DNA of 64,000 bases, taken from positions 124,001 through 188,000 of the forward strand of contig NZ_FOTR01000004.1 in the NCBI RefSeq assembly GCF_900114645.1, written 5' to 3'. Origin of the DNA: Gracilibacillus orientalis (lineage in GTDB: Bacteria; Bacillota; Bacilli; Bacillales; Amphibacillaceae). Below the pieces are notes generated by a model, which had not been told where the DNA came from, did no database searches, and was given only the letters and a program-made list of their open reading frames with translations. Made by a program: the position numbers and the translations under genes. Within the stretch, counting starts at the first letter, position 1. Every line of letters begins with the position of its first letter. This document shows positions 20,381 through 29,462 of the stretch, piece after piece.

Positions 20381-20454
20381 GGCGGTGTAGCTCAGCTGGC
20401 TAGAGCGTACGGTTCATACCCGTGAGGTCGGGGGTTCGATCCCCTCCGCCGCTA
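20381..20454 (+). tRNA. tRNA-Met, elongator (CAT)
   Basis: Acceptor GGCGGTG/CGCCGCT and anticodon CAT in TTCATAC, with A73. The 5' end forms a G-T pair and lacks the C1-A72 mismatch of initiator tRNA, so this is the elongator form. Unlike its neighbours, the gene does not encode CCA (TTTATA follows), so the tail must be added by CCA-transferase. Confidence 0.93.
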
Positions 20455-20469
20455 TTTATAAGTAACGAT

Positions 20470-20546
20470 GGCGATCGTGGTGAAGAGGTTAACACATCGG
20501 ATTGTGGTTCCGACATGCGTGGGTTCGATCCCCATCGGTCGCCCCA
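20470..20546 (+). tRNA. tRNA-His (GTG)
   Basis: Anticodon GTG in ATTGTGG. The acceptor stem has the extra G-1 opposite C73 that marks histidine tRNAs. CCA is encoded. Confidence 0.95.
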
Positions 20547-20561
20547 TTAAAATAAAATACA

Positions 20562-20638
20562 GGACCCTTAGCTCAGTTGGTTAGAGCTATCGGCTCATAA
20601 CCGATCGGTCGCAGGTTCGAATCCTGCAGGGTCCACCA
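20562..20638 (+). tRNA. tRNA-Ile2 (CAT, lysidine-modified)
   Basis: Reads CAT in the anticodon, but the body (GGACCCTTAGCTCAGTTGG and acceptor AGGGTCC) matches the Bacillus minor isoleucine tRNA and not a methionine tRNA. TilS would convert C34 to lysidine so that it reads AUA. CCA is encoded. The isotype rests on recalled similarity to the B. subtilis gene. Confidence 0.8.
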
Positions 20639-20648
20639 TTTTTCAAAC

Positions 20649-20741
20649 GGAGGAGTACCCAAGTTCGGCTGAAGGGAGCGGTCTTGAAAACCGCCAGGGG
20701 CTTCATCGCCCGCGGGGGTTCGAATCCCTCCTCCTCCTCCA
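20649..20741 (+). tRNA. tRNA-Ser (TGA)
   Basis: Class II tRNA with a long variable arm (GGGC/GCCC stem) and anticodon TGA in CTTGAAA. The acceptor is GGAGGAG/CTCCTCC. The 3' end is CTCCTCC-T-CCA, so the discriminator base is U73. Serine tRNAs normally have G73, which SerRS recognises. See findings. Confidence 0.9.
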
Positions 20742-20771
20742 TACATATTTTTAAAGAAATACATATCTTTT

Positions 20772-20847
<76 letters not shown>

Positions 20848-20851
20848 TTTC

Positions 20852-20880
20852 AACAAGCTAACATAAAAGCTTGTTTTTTT
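20852..20880 (+). terminator. Terminator of the tRNA cluster
   Basis: AACAAGCT pairs with AGCTTGTT across an 8-base loop, followed by a long T run. Confidence 0.85.
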
Positions 20881-21010
20881 ATATCTGTTAAGATATAAGA
20901 AAACATAGACTGTGTAAATGCTAAATATTTGCATTTTATTTTAGTGTTTTGATACCATTTGCCATAGAGAGATTTTTATACTTTCTAATTAAATAATAGG
21001 AGGAATAAAC

Positions 21011-21622
21011 ATGGCAAACTTTACTTTACCAGAATTACCTTATGCATATGATGCATTAGAGCCTCATATTGATAAGGAGACAATGAACATTCATCACACA
21101 AAACACCACAATACTTATGTCACCAAATTAAATGCTGCATTGGAAGGCCACGATGATTTAGCAAATAAATCAATCGAAGACATTCTTGCAAACCTTGATG
21201 CTGTTCCTGAAAACATCCGTACTGCGGTAAGAAACAACGGTGGTGGACATGCTAACCATAGCTTGTTCTGGACGTTACTTTCTCCAAACGGTGGCGGTGA
21301 ACCAACAGGTGAACTTGCGGACAAAATCAATGCTGCTTTCGGTAGCTTTGATAAGTTTAAAGAAGGTTTTGCTGCAGCTGGTGCCGGCCGATTTGGTTCA
21401 GGATGGGCATGGCTAGTAGTAGACAACGGTAACCTTGAAATTACTAGTACTCCTAACCAAGACACTCCTATTTCAGAAGGTAAAGCTCCAATTTTAGGAT
21501 TAGACGTTTGGGAGCATGCATATTACCTTAAATATCAAAACAAACGTCCTGACTACATCGCCGCTTTCTGGAATGTAGTGGATTGGGATAAAGTAGCAAG
21601 CTTATATAACGAAGCGAAATAA
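21011..21622 (+). CDS. sodA: Manganese superoxide dismutase
   Basis: Converts superoxide to hydrogen peroxide and oxygen in the cytoplasm. The protein has 203 residues. Metal ligands are in [11 protein letters not shown] (first His), [10 protein letters not shown], and the [11 protein letters not shown] signature (Asp and His). The GGHANHS and SGWAWLV segments favour manganese. AGGAGG lies before the ATG. It sits beside yqgE and pbpA, as in B. subtilis. Confidence 0.96.
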   Translation: MANFTLPELPYAYDALEPHIDKETMNIHHTKHHNTYVTKLNAALEGHDDLANKSIEDILANLDAVPENIRTAVRNNGGGHANHSLFWTLLSPNGGGEPTGELADKINAAFGSFDKFKEGFAAAGAGRFGSGWAWLVVDNGNLEITSTPNQDTPISEGKAPILGLDVWEHAYYLKYQNKRPDYIAAFWNVVDWDKVASLYNEAK

Positions 21623-21637
21623 TTAAAATTAATCAAG

Positions 21638-21676
21638 AAAGGGCTATAGTTTGAAAGCTATAGTCCTTTTATTATT
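21638..21676 (+). terminator. Terminator after sodA
   Basis: AAAGGGCTATAG pairs with CTATAGTCCTTT (one G-U), followed by T-rich sequence. Confidence 0.8.
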
Positions 21677-21834
21677 TATCCTTATCACCCTTTATGATTG
21701 CTCCATTTTCCTCTGAAATTTCTTCGATTTGCGCTTTTCAATCTGAGCATGACATTTTTTTCTTTAATTGATTAAATGTATATCTGCTATTATCTAGACC
21801 AAAATAAAGGTTAGATTGTAGTGAGGTGTAAAAG

Positions 21835-23064
21835 ATGAGCGAAATGGTGAAAAGTTCTAAAAAAACAATGCCGAATAGTAAAGATCTAAAATTATTATTA
21901 ACAATAGGCGGCTTATATGCACTAGCGACATTTTTATCCAATACATTTGTTAATATTTTCTTATGGAAACAATCAGGGGAATATATTGATATTGCTATTT
22001 ATAATTTGTTTGTTTATATACTGCAGCCAATATCATTTGTTATCGCTGGAAAGTGGGCAAAGAAAGTAGATAGAACCATTATTATTAGAACTGGCGTTAT
22101 AATTTTATCGATTTTCTATGTGACCGTATTATTAACAGGTGATAATGCTTCACGTTTTCCCTATTTGTTAGGTGCAATTTTAGGAATCGGTTATGGTTTT
22201 TACTGGTTAGCTTTTAATGTATTAACCTTCGAAGTGACAGAGCCTGAAACAAGAGATTTTTTTAACGGGATTTTAGGTACGTTGCAATCATTAGGTGGAA
22301 TGATTGGTCCATTTTCTGCAGGTTTTATAATCACTAGGCTTGATAATTTTCAAGGATATAGTTTGATTTTCTTTATATCCTTTTTTTTATTTTTAATTGC
22401 TGTAGTATGTTCGTTTTTTCTAAAGAAAAGAAAAGCAACTGGCAAATTCTTTTTTAAACATGTAGCATTAGAAAGAAAGACCAATCGAAACTGGCGTAAT
22501 ATTTTGTATGCGCATGTTTTCCAAGGGTTAAGAGAAGGCTTATTTATTTTTATGGTGGCTATTTGGGTCTACATTGCTACTAATAGTGAATTTGCCTTAG
22601 GTGGGTTTAATTTAGCTGTCTCATTGTGTTCTTTTATCGGTTATTTTATGGTAACCAAACTCTTAAAGGTGGAACATAGAAAACACGCCATTTTGCTTGG
22701 TGGAATATTGTTATATGCAGGAGTTGGCCTATTTGTATTTCAAACAGGTTATTGGATGTTACTAGTTTATGGAATAGTCGTAGGATTTGCATATCCTATT
22801 TTTAATGTTCCGTTTATTTCATTGACGTACGACATCATTGGAAAAGCGAAAGGTGCAAAAGATTTAAGGATAGAATATATCATTATAAGGGAATTATTTG
22901 TTAATTTTGGTAGAGTGTCAGCTATATTGATTTTTATAGTCGGTGTTAGCCTGGTTGATCCTGAAACCATGATTCCCATTCTTTTGCTGACTATTGGAGG
23001 AGGTAACTTTTTTGCTTATTATTTTGTGCGAAGAACAGATTCATCAATTTATACTGTTAAATAG
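21835..23064 (+). CDS. yqgE: MFS transporter (YqgE-like)
   Basis: Major facilitator superfamily permease of 409 residues with about 12 hydrophobic helices. The substrate is not known. It matches the position of yqgE between sodA and pbpA in B. subtilis. GAGGTG lies 7 bp before the ATG. A TFEVTEPETRDFFNGILG segment in the first half corresponds to a cytoplasmic loop of these proteins. Confidence 0.82.
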   Translation: MSEMVKSSKKTMPNSKDLKLLLTIGGLYALATFLSNTFVNIFLWKQSGEYIDIAIYNLFVYILQPISFVIAGKWAKKVDRTIIIRTGVIILSIFYVTVLLTGDNASRFPYLLGAILGIGYGFYWLAFNVLTFEVTEPETRDFFNGILGTLQSLGGMIGPFSAGFIITRLDNFQGYSLIFFISFFLFLIAVVCSFFLKKRKATGKFFFKHVALERKTNRNWRNILYAHVFQGLREGLFIFMVAIWVYIATNSEFALGGFNLAVSLCSFIGYFMVTKLLKVEHRKHAILLGGILLYAGVGLFVFQTGYWMLLVYGIVVGFAYPIFNVPFISLTYDIIGKAKGAKDLRIEYIIIRELFVNFGRVSAILIFIVGVSLVDPETMIPILLLTIGGGNFFAYYFVRRTDSSIYTVK

Positions 23065-23127
23065 ATAGTAAAGGTTTCTGGATCATGATATAATAGTTGG
23101 GATGTTTTTCATTAGGGGGAATGTAGG

Positions 23128-25266
23128 ATGAACCAGCATCCGGATTTAAAAAAGAAAAAGAAATTAAAAAAGAAAAAGGCTCAATTGCCTATTCGAATAA
23201 ATATATTATTTTTGAGCGTGTTTCTTGTTTTTTCATTGTTGATTGTACAATTAGGTGTTGTTCAAATACTTAATGGGGAAGAAGCACAACGACAGATTAA
23301 TCAAACAGAGAACACCCCATCTGAAAAGCCAGTACCAAGAGGTAAAATGTATGATAGTGATTATAACCTGATTCTAGATAATAAAGCGATTAAGTCGATC
23401 ACTTACACTCCTCCTAAAAATGGTGATACAGCAGAAGAACGGCTTGATTTAGCAGAAAATTTATCGAGATTTGTCACCATTATTAAAGATGAAGATGAAC
23501 TTGAAGAAGCGATTCGAGAGCGTGATAAAAAGGAATATTGGTATTTAAAAAAAAGAGATGAAGTCGCTGGTTTGTTAACAGCAGAAGAAAGAGAAAAGCT
23601 TGAAACTGGAGAGGAGTACCAGGCTGAGCTTGATGCAATTACCGAAGAAAATTTGGCTGAATTTGATTGGACTTCTGATTTACTGAATGTACTTGCCATT
23701 AAGAAAGAACTAGATGCTGCTTACGAATTATCACCACATGTTGTAGTAAATGATGGTTTAACAGAAGCAGAATATGCACAAGTGGCAGAACACTTAAATG
23801 ATTTATCAGGTATAGATGCAGTAATTGATTGGGACAGAGAACGATTGTATGAGGGAACGTTAAGTTCTTTCTTTGGTAATTTAACTTCATCTGACGAGGG
23901 TATACCACGTGAGAATAGCGATTTTTATTTATCAAATGGCTACACTTGGAATGATCGCGTTGGAACAAGTGGATTAGAAGAACAATATGAACACGTTCTG
24001 AGAGGAAGAAAGGAAAAAGTACAATATACAACGAATTCGCAAGGAGACGTGATTAACTCGGATGTTGTTGTTGAAGGTGAAAGAGGAAAAGACCTTGTCC
24101 TTTCTGTTGATATGGAATTTCAGTCTGAAGTGGATAAAATAGTCGAAGAAGAGCTTCGTACTGCTATAAATAATTCTTATAATAATACAGGGTACCTGGA
24201 GGATGCATTGGCAGTTGTGATGGACCCGCAAACTGGAGATATATTAGCATTGTCAGGTGTACGTTATGATGAGGATAACGATGAATACCTTAATCAGGCG
24301 TACAGAACCATCTATGACTCTCATGAGCCAGGTTCTGCAATTAAAGGTGCGACACTGTTAGCCGGATATCAGGAAGGTGTTGTTGATATTGGAACACATA
24401 TGGCAGATGGAACGATCCAAATAAAAGGGACACCACCATTTCAATCTCATAAAGACTTAGGACCCAGCATTTCTGATGTATATGCTATTCAAGAATCTTC
24501 CAACGTATATATGGCGAGAATTGCAATGGAAATAGCCGGAGCAACCTATCGATATGAAGAACCACTTTATAACTTTGATAACAGTGCGTTTGACACGATG
24601 AGAAATTACTATAGCCAATTCGGTTTAGGAGTAAAAACTGGTATTGATTTACCGTTTGAAGCAACTGGTGTAACTGGTGCTGATCCTGCCGAAGGGAACT
24701 TACTCCACTTATCTATTGGTCAGTATGATACTTATACAACCTTACAGTTGGCACAATATGTTTCAACTATTGCCAATGATGGATACAGAATGAAACCTCG
24801 TCTGGTTGAGGAAATCAGAGAAGCAGGTAATGGAGATGGTACACCAGGTAAGATTATTGAATCCTTTAGTCCAGAAGTGCTAAATCGTGTTGACATGGAT
24901 GATAAATATATAGAACGAGTGCAAGAAGGGTTTAGACGTGTATTTACAAATGGTACGGCTTCTAATCCGTGGAGTAATTTTCCTTATGAGGTGGCTGGAA
25001 AAACAGGTACAGCTCAGCGAACAAAGTATAAAGATATCGACGGAAAACCAGTGAAAGTCGATGAGACAGAGAATTTATCTTTAGTTGGGTATAGTCCTGC
25101 TGAAAATCCAGAGATTGCTTTTGCAGTCATAGTTCCTGAAAATGGAACAAATAGTAGCAGACATGCAGTTCACCATGCTATTGGTAAGAAAATTATCGAA
25201 GCCTATTATGAATTAAAAGATAAAAGTGACGAAGAAAAACAAGAACAAGTGGAAAATGATGAGTAA
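23128..25266 (+). CDS. pbpA: Class B penicillin-binding protein (PbpA-type transpeptidase)
   Basis: Monofunctional transpeptidase that cross-links peptidoglycan during cell elongation. The 712-residue protein has a lysine-rich cytoplasmic start, one transmembrane helix (about 25-47), a dimerisation domain, and the transpeptidase domain. The catalytic Ser is in PGSAIKG (SxxK); SSN and AGKTGTAQ (KTG) complete the active site. Length and neighbours match PBP2A (yqgF/pbpA) of B. subtilis. The C-terminal tail is acidic. A terminator follows. Confidence 0.92.
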   Translation: MNQHPDLKKKKKLKKKKAQLPIRINILFLSVFLVFSLLIVQLGVVQILNGEEAQRQINQTENTPSEKPVPRGKMYDSDYNLILDNKAIKSITYTPPKNGDTAEERLDLAENLSRFVTIIKDEDELEEAIRERDKKEYWYLKKRDEVAGLLTAEEREKLETGEEYQAELDAITEENLAEFDWTSDLLNVLAIKKELDAAYELSPHVVVNDGLTEAEYAQVAEHLNDLSGIDAVIDWDRERLYEGTLSSFFGNLTSSDEGIPRENSDFYLSNGYTWNDRVGTSGLEEQYEHVLRGRKEKVQYTTNSQGDVINSDVVVEGERGKDLVLSVDMEFQSEVDKIVEEELRTAINNSYNNTGYLEDALAVVMDPQTGDILALSGVRYDEDNDEYLNQAYRTIYDSHEPGSAIKGATLLAGYQEGVVDIGTHMADGTIQIKGTPPFQSHKDLGPSISDVYAIQESSNVYMARIAMEIAGATYRYEEPLYNFDNSAFDTMRNYYSQFGLGVKTGIDLPFEATGVTGADPAEGNLLHLSIGQYDTYTTLQLAQYVSTIANDGYRMKPRLVEEIREAGNGDGTPGKIIESFSPEVLNRVDMDDKYIERVQEGFRRVFTNGTASNPWSNFPYEVAGKTGTAQRTKYKDIDGKPVKVDETENLSLVGYSPAENPEIAFAVIVPENGTNSSRHAVHHAIGKKIIEAYYELKDKSDEEKQEQVENDE

Positions 25267-25272
25267 CAGGAT

Positions 25273-25309
25273 AAAAAAGCGGAACTAGTAATCTAGTTCC
25301 GTTTTTTTA
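25273..25309 (+). terminator. Terminator after pbpA
   Basis: GGAACTAG pairs with CTAGTTCC, extended by AAAAAAGC/GTTTTTTT. Confidence 0.85.
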
Positions 25310-25423
25310 TGCACTTATGTCAGTATAATTCCTTTTAAGTAGAGGAAATTATTAAATATCCTTACAATCTAGTATCCTTCGCTTTCATTGTCTCTACGTC
25401 TTAATTTAAATAATAATGTCGAA

Positions 25424-25477
25424 TTTACAATGTCTTAACATTGGGTTAATAGTAGGTTAATAGTTGTAAGTTACGAT
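25424..25477 (+). promoter_or_regulatory. Pho box array and -10 of the pst operon
   Basis: Four hexamers, TTTACA (25424), TTAACA (25435), TTAATA (25446) and TTAATA (25457), stand at an exact 11-bp period. This is the layout of PhoP-binding direct repeats (TT(A/C/T)A(C/T)A with about 5-bp spacers). TACGAT at 25472-25477 is a suitable -10 just downstream, as in known PhoP-activated promoters. Induction under phosphate limitation is therefore expected. Confidence 0.8.
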
Positions 25478-25482
25478 GTAAG

Positions 25483-25506
25483 AGAAGCTTAATTGACAAG
25501 CTTCTA
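25483..25506 (+). promoter_or_regulatory. Hairpin at the predicted 5' end of pstS mRNA
   Basis: AGAAGCTT pairs with AAGCTTCT across a 7-base loop. It would fall at the very start of the transcript if the -10 at 25472 is correct, and could protect the mRNA 5' end. Confidence 0.45.
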
Positions 25507-25538
25507 AATCATATTGGCTATATAGGGGGAAACAAAAA

Positions 25539-26570
25539 ATGAGTAAGTTCAAAATCATGTTGTTAGCTTTACTAGCTATCCTTACAATCGGGGTATTAGC
25601 TGCATGCGGAAGTGATTCAGAAGAATCTGACGACAATGAAGAAGCAAATGCAAGTGAAACAGACACTGAAGCAGAAGAAACAGAAGATACTGCTAGTGAA
25701 GAAGAAAATGCAGATGCTTCTGAAGAATTAGAAGGAAATGTTGTAATTGACGGTTCTGGTACAGTTTATCCGTTAATGGCAAGATTAGCAGAAGAATACA
25801 TGGTTAATGAACAACCAAATGTTTCTGTTGAAGTAAGCCGTGCAGGTACTAGTGCAGGTTTTGAAAAATTCTTAGTAGAAGATGGTACAGATTTCAATGA
25901 TGCATCACGTTCAATTAAAGACGAAGAACAAGCAAAAGCTGATGAACTTGGAATTGAAGTTATGGAAATTAAAACAGCTTTAGACGGTTTAACAATCGTA
26001 GTTAACCCCGAAAATGACTGGGCAACGGAATTAACTGCTGAACAAATTACCGATATTTTCGTAGGCAACGTAACAAATTGGTCTGAAATTAATTCTGACT
26101 GGCCAGATGAAAAAATCCAAGCGTATGGTCCGAATGAAAACCATGGTACTTACGAATTCTTCTATGAAGATATTTTAGAAGAACAAGATCTTGTTGGTGA
26201 TATTAACCTTCAACAAGAATATTCCACGCTTGTAACACTTGTTGCAGATGATGTTAATGGAATTGGATTCTTTGGTTTTGGATACTATGACAATAACCAA
26301 GACCAAGTGCAAGCTGTAGGCATTGACTTTGGTGATGGTGCCGTTACTCCTTCTCTTGAAACAATCGGAGAAGAGGGTCCTTATGCAGACTACACTCGTC
26401 CAGTATTCACTTATTTAAATGTTAATAATGCACAAGAAAAACCAGAAGTTTATGACTATGCGGTTTATGTTGGAGAAACCATCAATGACTTTGCTGGTGA
26501 AACTGGATTTGCTCCAATTCCAGATGAAGAACAACAAGCACAACTTGAAGAAATTCAAGCTATTCAATAG
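25539..26570 (+). CDS. pstS: Phosphate-binding lipoprotein PstS
   Basis: Extracytoplasmic phosphate receptor of the Pst ABC transporter, tethered to the membrane by a lipid. The 343-residue precursor has a signal peptide ending in the lipobox LAAC (residue 22). A strongly acidic, Glu/Asp/Ser-rich linker (25-65) follows, then the type II periplasmic-binding fold. Phosphate-loop segments are VIDGSGTVYPLM, SRAGTSAGFEKF and DASRSIKDEE. It is the first gene of pstSCAB-phoU behind the Pho boxes. Confidence 0.95.
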   Translation: MSKFKIMLLALLAILTIGVLAACGSDSEESDDNEEANASETDTEAEETEDTASEEENADASEELEGNVVIDGSGTVYPLMARLAEEYMVNEQPNVSVEVSRAGTSAGFEKFLVEDGTDFNDASRSIKDEEQAKADELGIEVMEIKTALDGLTIVVNPENDWATELTAEQITDIFVGNVTNWSEINSDWPDEKIQAYGPNENHGTYEFFYEDILEEQDLVGDINLQQEYSTLVTLVADDVNGIGFFGFGYYDNNQDQVQAVGIDFGDGAVTPSLETIGEEGPYADYTRPVFTYLNVNNAQEKPEVYDYAVYVGETINDFAGETGFAPIPDEEQQAQLEEIQAIQ

Positions 26571-26613
26571 AAGTAAGATTAGTATGTACTAATTATCATT
26601 AATATAATGGCTT

Positions 26614-26650
26614 CAATAAGATGGGGGCTTCATATGCTCTCATCTTATTG
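26614..26650 (+). promoter_or_regulatory. Stem-loop between pstS and pstC
   Basis: CAATAAGATG and CATCTTATTG form a 10-bp perfect stem, extended inward by GGGC/GCTC. No T run follows, so it is not a normal terminator. A processing or stability hairpin between pstS and the transporter genes is known in B. subtilis and leads to excess PstS. Confidence 0.6.
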
Positions 26651-26677
26651 TGAGTTTAAGAAGGAGTGCTCCAAGAA

Positions 26678-27634
26678 ATGGCAACGAACAGCGATTCAAA
26701 TGTAAACAAAGCTGTTAATGTCAGTGAATTGATTGCCAAAAACAAGAAAAAGAAAAGTATAAACAATTATATGGAAAAGTTAGTTCCCACCATTCTTTTC
26801 TTGCTTGCGTCAATTACGGTTCTGACTACTATCGGAATACTATATACACTAATTAGCGAAGCAGTTCATTTCTTTATGGAAGTTCCAATATTAGATTTCT
26901 TTACTGGAACTGAATTAAAGCCACTTAGTCAAAATCCTGAATTCGGAATCTTACCTTTATTAAATGGAACAATTATTTCGTCACTTATTGCGATTCTTGT
27001 TGCAGGTCCGATTGGATTAATGTCGGCTATTTTTTTAAGTGAATATGCTTCAGATAAAGTAAGAAGAATTATAAAACCATTATTAGAGATATTGGCCGGT
27101 ATTCCAACAATTGTTTATGGTTTTTTTGCATTCACTTTTGTTACTCCTTTAATTCGCACTTTTTGGCCACAGTTAGAGGCAACAAATATTCTAAGTCCTG
27201 GGCTTGTAATGGGAATTATGATTATTCCTATGATTGCATCTCTCTCTGAAGATGCAATGACTTCAGTTCCTAACGGGATTCGTGAAGGTTCGCTAGCAAT
27301 GGGAACAACAAAATTAGAAACAACCGTGAAAGTTGTTATTCCAGCTGCATTTTCAGGAATCATAGCCTCATTCGTGTTAGCTATATCGAGAGCGATCGGA
27401 GAAACTATGATTGTAACAATAGCAAGTGGTAGTTCGAAAAACTTTAGCTTTGATATCACAGAATCAATGCAAACAATGACAGCATTTATCGTGGAAGTTT
27501 CTGGTGGAGAAGCTCCCGCTGGATCAACTTTACATTATAGTTTATACGCTGTTGCTTTAACGTTATTTGTATTTACGATGATAATGAATCTATTAGCAAA
27601 ATATGTCTCTCGTAAATTCAGGGAGGAATATTAA
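26678..27634 (+). CDS. pstC: Phosphate ABC transporter permease PstC
   Basis: Membrane subunit of the high-affinity phosphate importer; it pairs with PstA to form the channel. The 318-residue protein has six hydrophobic helices and the permease EAA loop near EGSLAMGTTKLETTVKVV. I start it at the ATG at 26678 (AAGGAG 11 bp upstream); the GTG at 26666 lies too close to that site. The stop codon overlaps the start of pstA (TAATG). Confidence 0.94.
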   Translation: MATNSDSNVNKAVNVSELIAKNKKKKSINNYMEKLVPTILFLLASITVLTTIGILYTLISEAVHFFMEVPILDFFTGTELKPLSQNPEFGILPLLNGTIISSLIAILVAGPIGLMSAIFLSEYASDKVRRIIKPLLEILAGIPTIVYGFFAFTFVTPLIRTFWPQLEATNILSPGLVMGIMIIPMIASLSEDAMTSVPNGIREGSLAMGTTKLETTVKVVIPAAFSGIIASFVLAISRAIGETMIVTIASGSSKNFSFDITESMQTMTAFIVEVSGGEAPAGSTLHYSLYAVALTLFVFTMIMNLLAKYVSRKFREEY

Positions 27635-28518
27635 TGGAAAAGTTAGAAGCCTTACACCAAAATAATAAAATGAACGCACGTTTACGTAAAAATAGTATAT
27701 GGAAGTCAATATTTTTCCTCTCTACATTATTTGGATTAGTTGTACTTGCTATATTAATCATCCGGGTACTCATCCAAGGTTTAGAATGGATAGATTTGGA
27801 ATTCATAACCAGTCGATTATCGACACAGGCTGACAAAGCAGGTATTATGGGAGCTATTCTTGGTACATTATGGGTAATGGTAGTTGTTATTCCTGTCACA
27901 CTAATTATAGGAGTAGGTTCAGCCATTTATTTAGAGTTATATTCAAAAAAAGGTAAAATTCAATCATTTATCGAAACGAATATTGCTAATCTAGCTGGAG
28001 TACCATCCATTGTTTATGGTTTATTAGGGTTAACAGCTTTTGTTCGACTAATGGATTTAGGGAATGTGGTATTAGCAGGTGGTTTAACTTTAGCATTACT
28101 TGTTTTACCGATACTCATTGTATCTGCTCAGGAAGCATTAAGAGCTGTTCCTGGCCATTTATCTGAAGCTTCTTATGGCATGGGCGCAACCAAATGGCAG
28201 ACCATTCGAAAAATCATTCTACCCGCTGCTTTACCTAGTATTCTGACTGGTTCCATTCTAGCGTTGTCACGGGCAATTGGGGAAACAGCACCTTTGACAG
28301 TATTAGGGATCCCAGCATTATTAATTCCTTTTCCGCAAGGTTTATTAGATACATTTACAGCACTACCAATGCAAATTTATTATTGGACGCTTGATTCATC
28401 ATTAGTTGCTGAATATGCCAATTTAGCTGCTGCAACTATTGTTATATTATTACTAATTTTGTTTATATTAAATTCTATAGCAATTATCATTCGAAATAAA
28501 TACCATCAAAGAAATTAA
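27634..28518 (+). CDS. pstA: Phosphate ABC transporter permease PstA
   Basis: Second membrane subunit of the Pst importer, 294 residues, with six hydrophobic helices. The EAA loop is seen in EASYGMGATKWQTIRKIILP. GGGAGG in the pstC end serves as ribosome-binding site. The one-base overlap with pstC indicates translational coupling, which suits equal production of the two permeases. Confidence 0.94.
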   Translation: MEKLEALHQNNKMNARLRKNSIWKSIFFLSTLFGLVVLAILIIRVLIQGLEWIDLEFITSRLSTQADKAGIMGAILGTLWVMVVVIPVTLIIGVGSAIYLELYSKKGKIQSFIETNIANLAGVPSIVYGLLGLTAFVRLMDLGNVVLAGGLTLALLVLPILIVSAQEALRAVPGHLSEASYGMGATKWQTIRKIILPAALPSILTGSILALSRAIGETAPLTVLGIPALLIPFPQGLLDTFTALPMQIYYWTLDSSLVAEYANLAAATIVILLLILFILNSIAIIIRNKYHQRN

Positions 28519-28571
28519 CAGATTGAATGTTGCTGTTATTCAACAAGACCAATGTTAAGGAGTGGGGGAAA

Positions 28572-29405
28572 ATGAGTATAACTACTCAAAAGAAAGTTCA
28601 GATTGACGTGAAGAATAATGATACAACAACTGAAAGTAAAACAGAACAACCACGTGTTGTTTACGATACAAAAGATTTAAACTTATGGTACTCCGAAACC
28701 CATGCATTAAAAGATATTAATTTAGAAGTTACGGAAAATGAGGTAACAGCAATTATCGGCCCTTCAGGTTGTGGTAAATCAACCTATATTAAAACATTAA
28801 ACCGCATGGTTGAGCTTGTACCCGGTGTAGGGACAACAGGCACAATAGCGTATAAAGGGAAAAATATTTTAGATAATTCTATGAAAGTAGAAGATCTACG
28901 CACTCAAGTTGGGATGGTATTTCAAAAACCTAATCCTTTTCCAAAATCAATATATGAGAACGTAACTTATGGTCCTAAAATCCATGGAATTAAAAAGAAA
29001 TCGTTATTGGATGAAATTGTGGAGAATAGTTTAAGAGGTGCTGCCATTTGGGATGAAGTAAAAGATCGTTTAAATCAAAATGCCTATGGACTTTCTGGTG
29101 GACAACAACAAAGAGTTTGTATAGCCCGCTGTCTAGCGATAGAGCCAGATGTTATTTTAATGGATGAACCTACATCAGCTTTAGACCCTATTTCCACATT
29201 AAAAGTGGAAGAATTAATTAAGGAATTAAAGAAAAAGTATACGATAATCATTGTTACTCATAATATGCAACAGGCAGCACGAATTTCTGATAAAACTGTT
29301 TTTATGCTGAATGGTGAAGTAGTTGAGTTTTCGGAAACAGATCAACTTTTTTCAAATCCTAAAGATAAACGTACGGAAGATTATATTACTGGTCGTTTTG
29401 GGTAA
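28572..29405 (+). CDS. pstB: Phosphate ABC transporter ATPase PstB
   Basis: Cytoplasmic ATPase of the Pst importer, 277 residues. Walker [10 protein letters not shown], signature [13 protein letters not shown], Walker [13 protein letters not shown] and the switch His in [10 protein letters not shown] are intact. The first 35 residues are a polar extension before the ABC core. I use the ATG at 28572, with AAGGAG and GGGGG upstream; an earlier in-frame start at 28527 would add 15 unrelated residues. B. subtilis has two PstB genes here; this operon has one. Confidence 0.95.
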   Translation: MSITTQKKVQIDVKNNDTTTESKTEQPRVVYDTKDLNLWYSETHALKDINLEVTENEVTAIIGPSGCGKSTYIKTLNRMVELVPGVGTTGTIAYKGKNILDNSMKVEDLRTQVGMVFQKPNPFPKSIYENVTYGPKIHGIKKKSLLDEIVENSLRGAAIWDEVKDRLNQNAYGLSGGQQQRVCIARCLAIEPDVILMDEPTSALDPISTLKVEELIKELKKKYTIIIVTHNMQQAARISDKTVFMLNGEVVEFSETDQLFSNPKDKRTEDYITGRFG

Positions 29406-29462
29406 GTCAGCAGAATATTAAAATGTATCATATCAAGAAATGATAGGGAAAGGGAGTACAAG

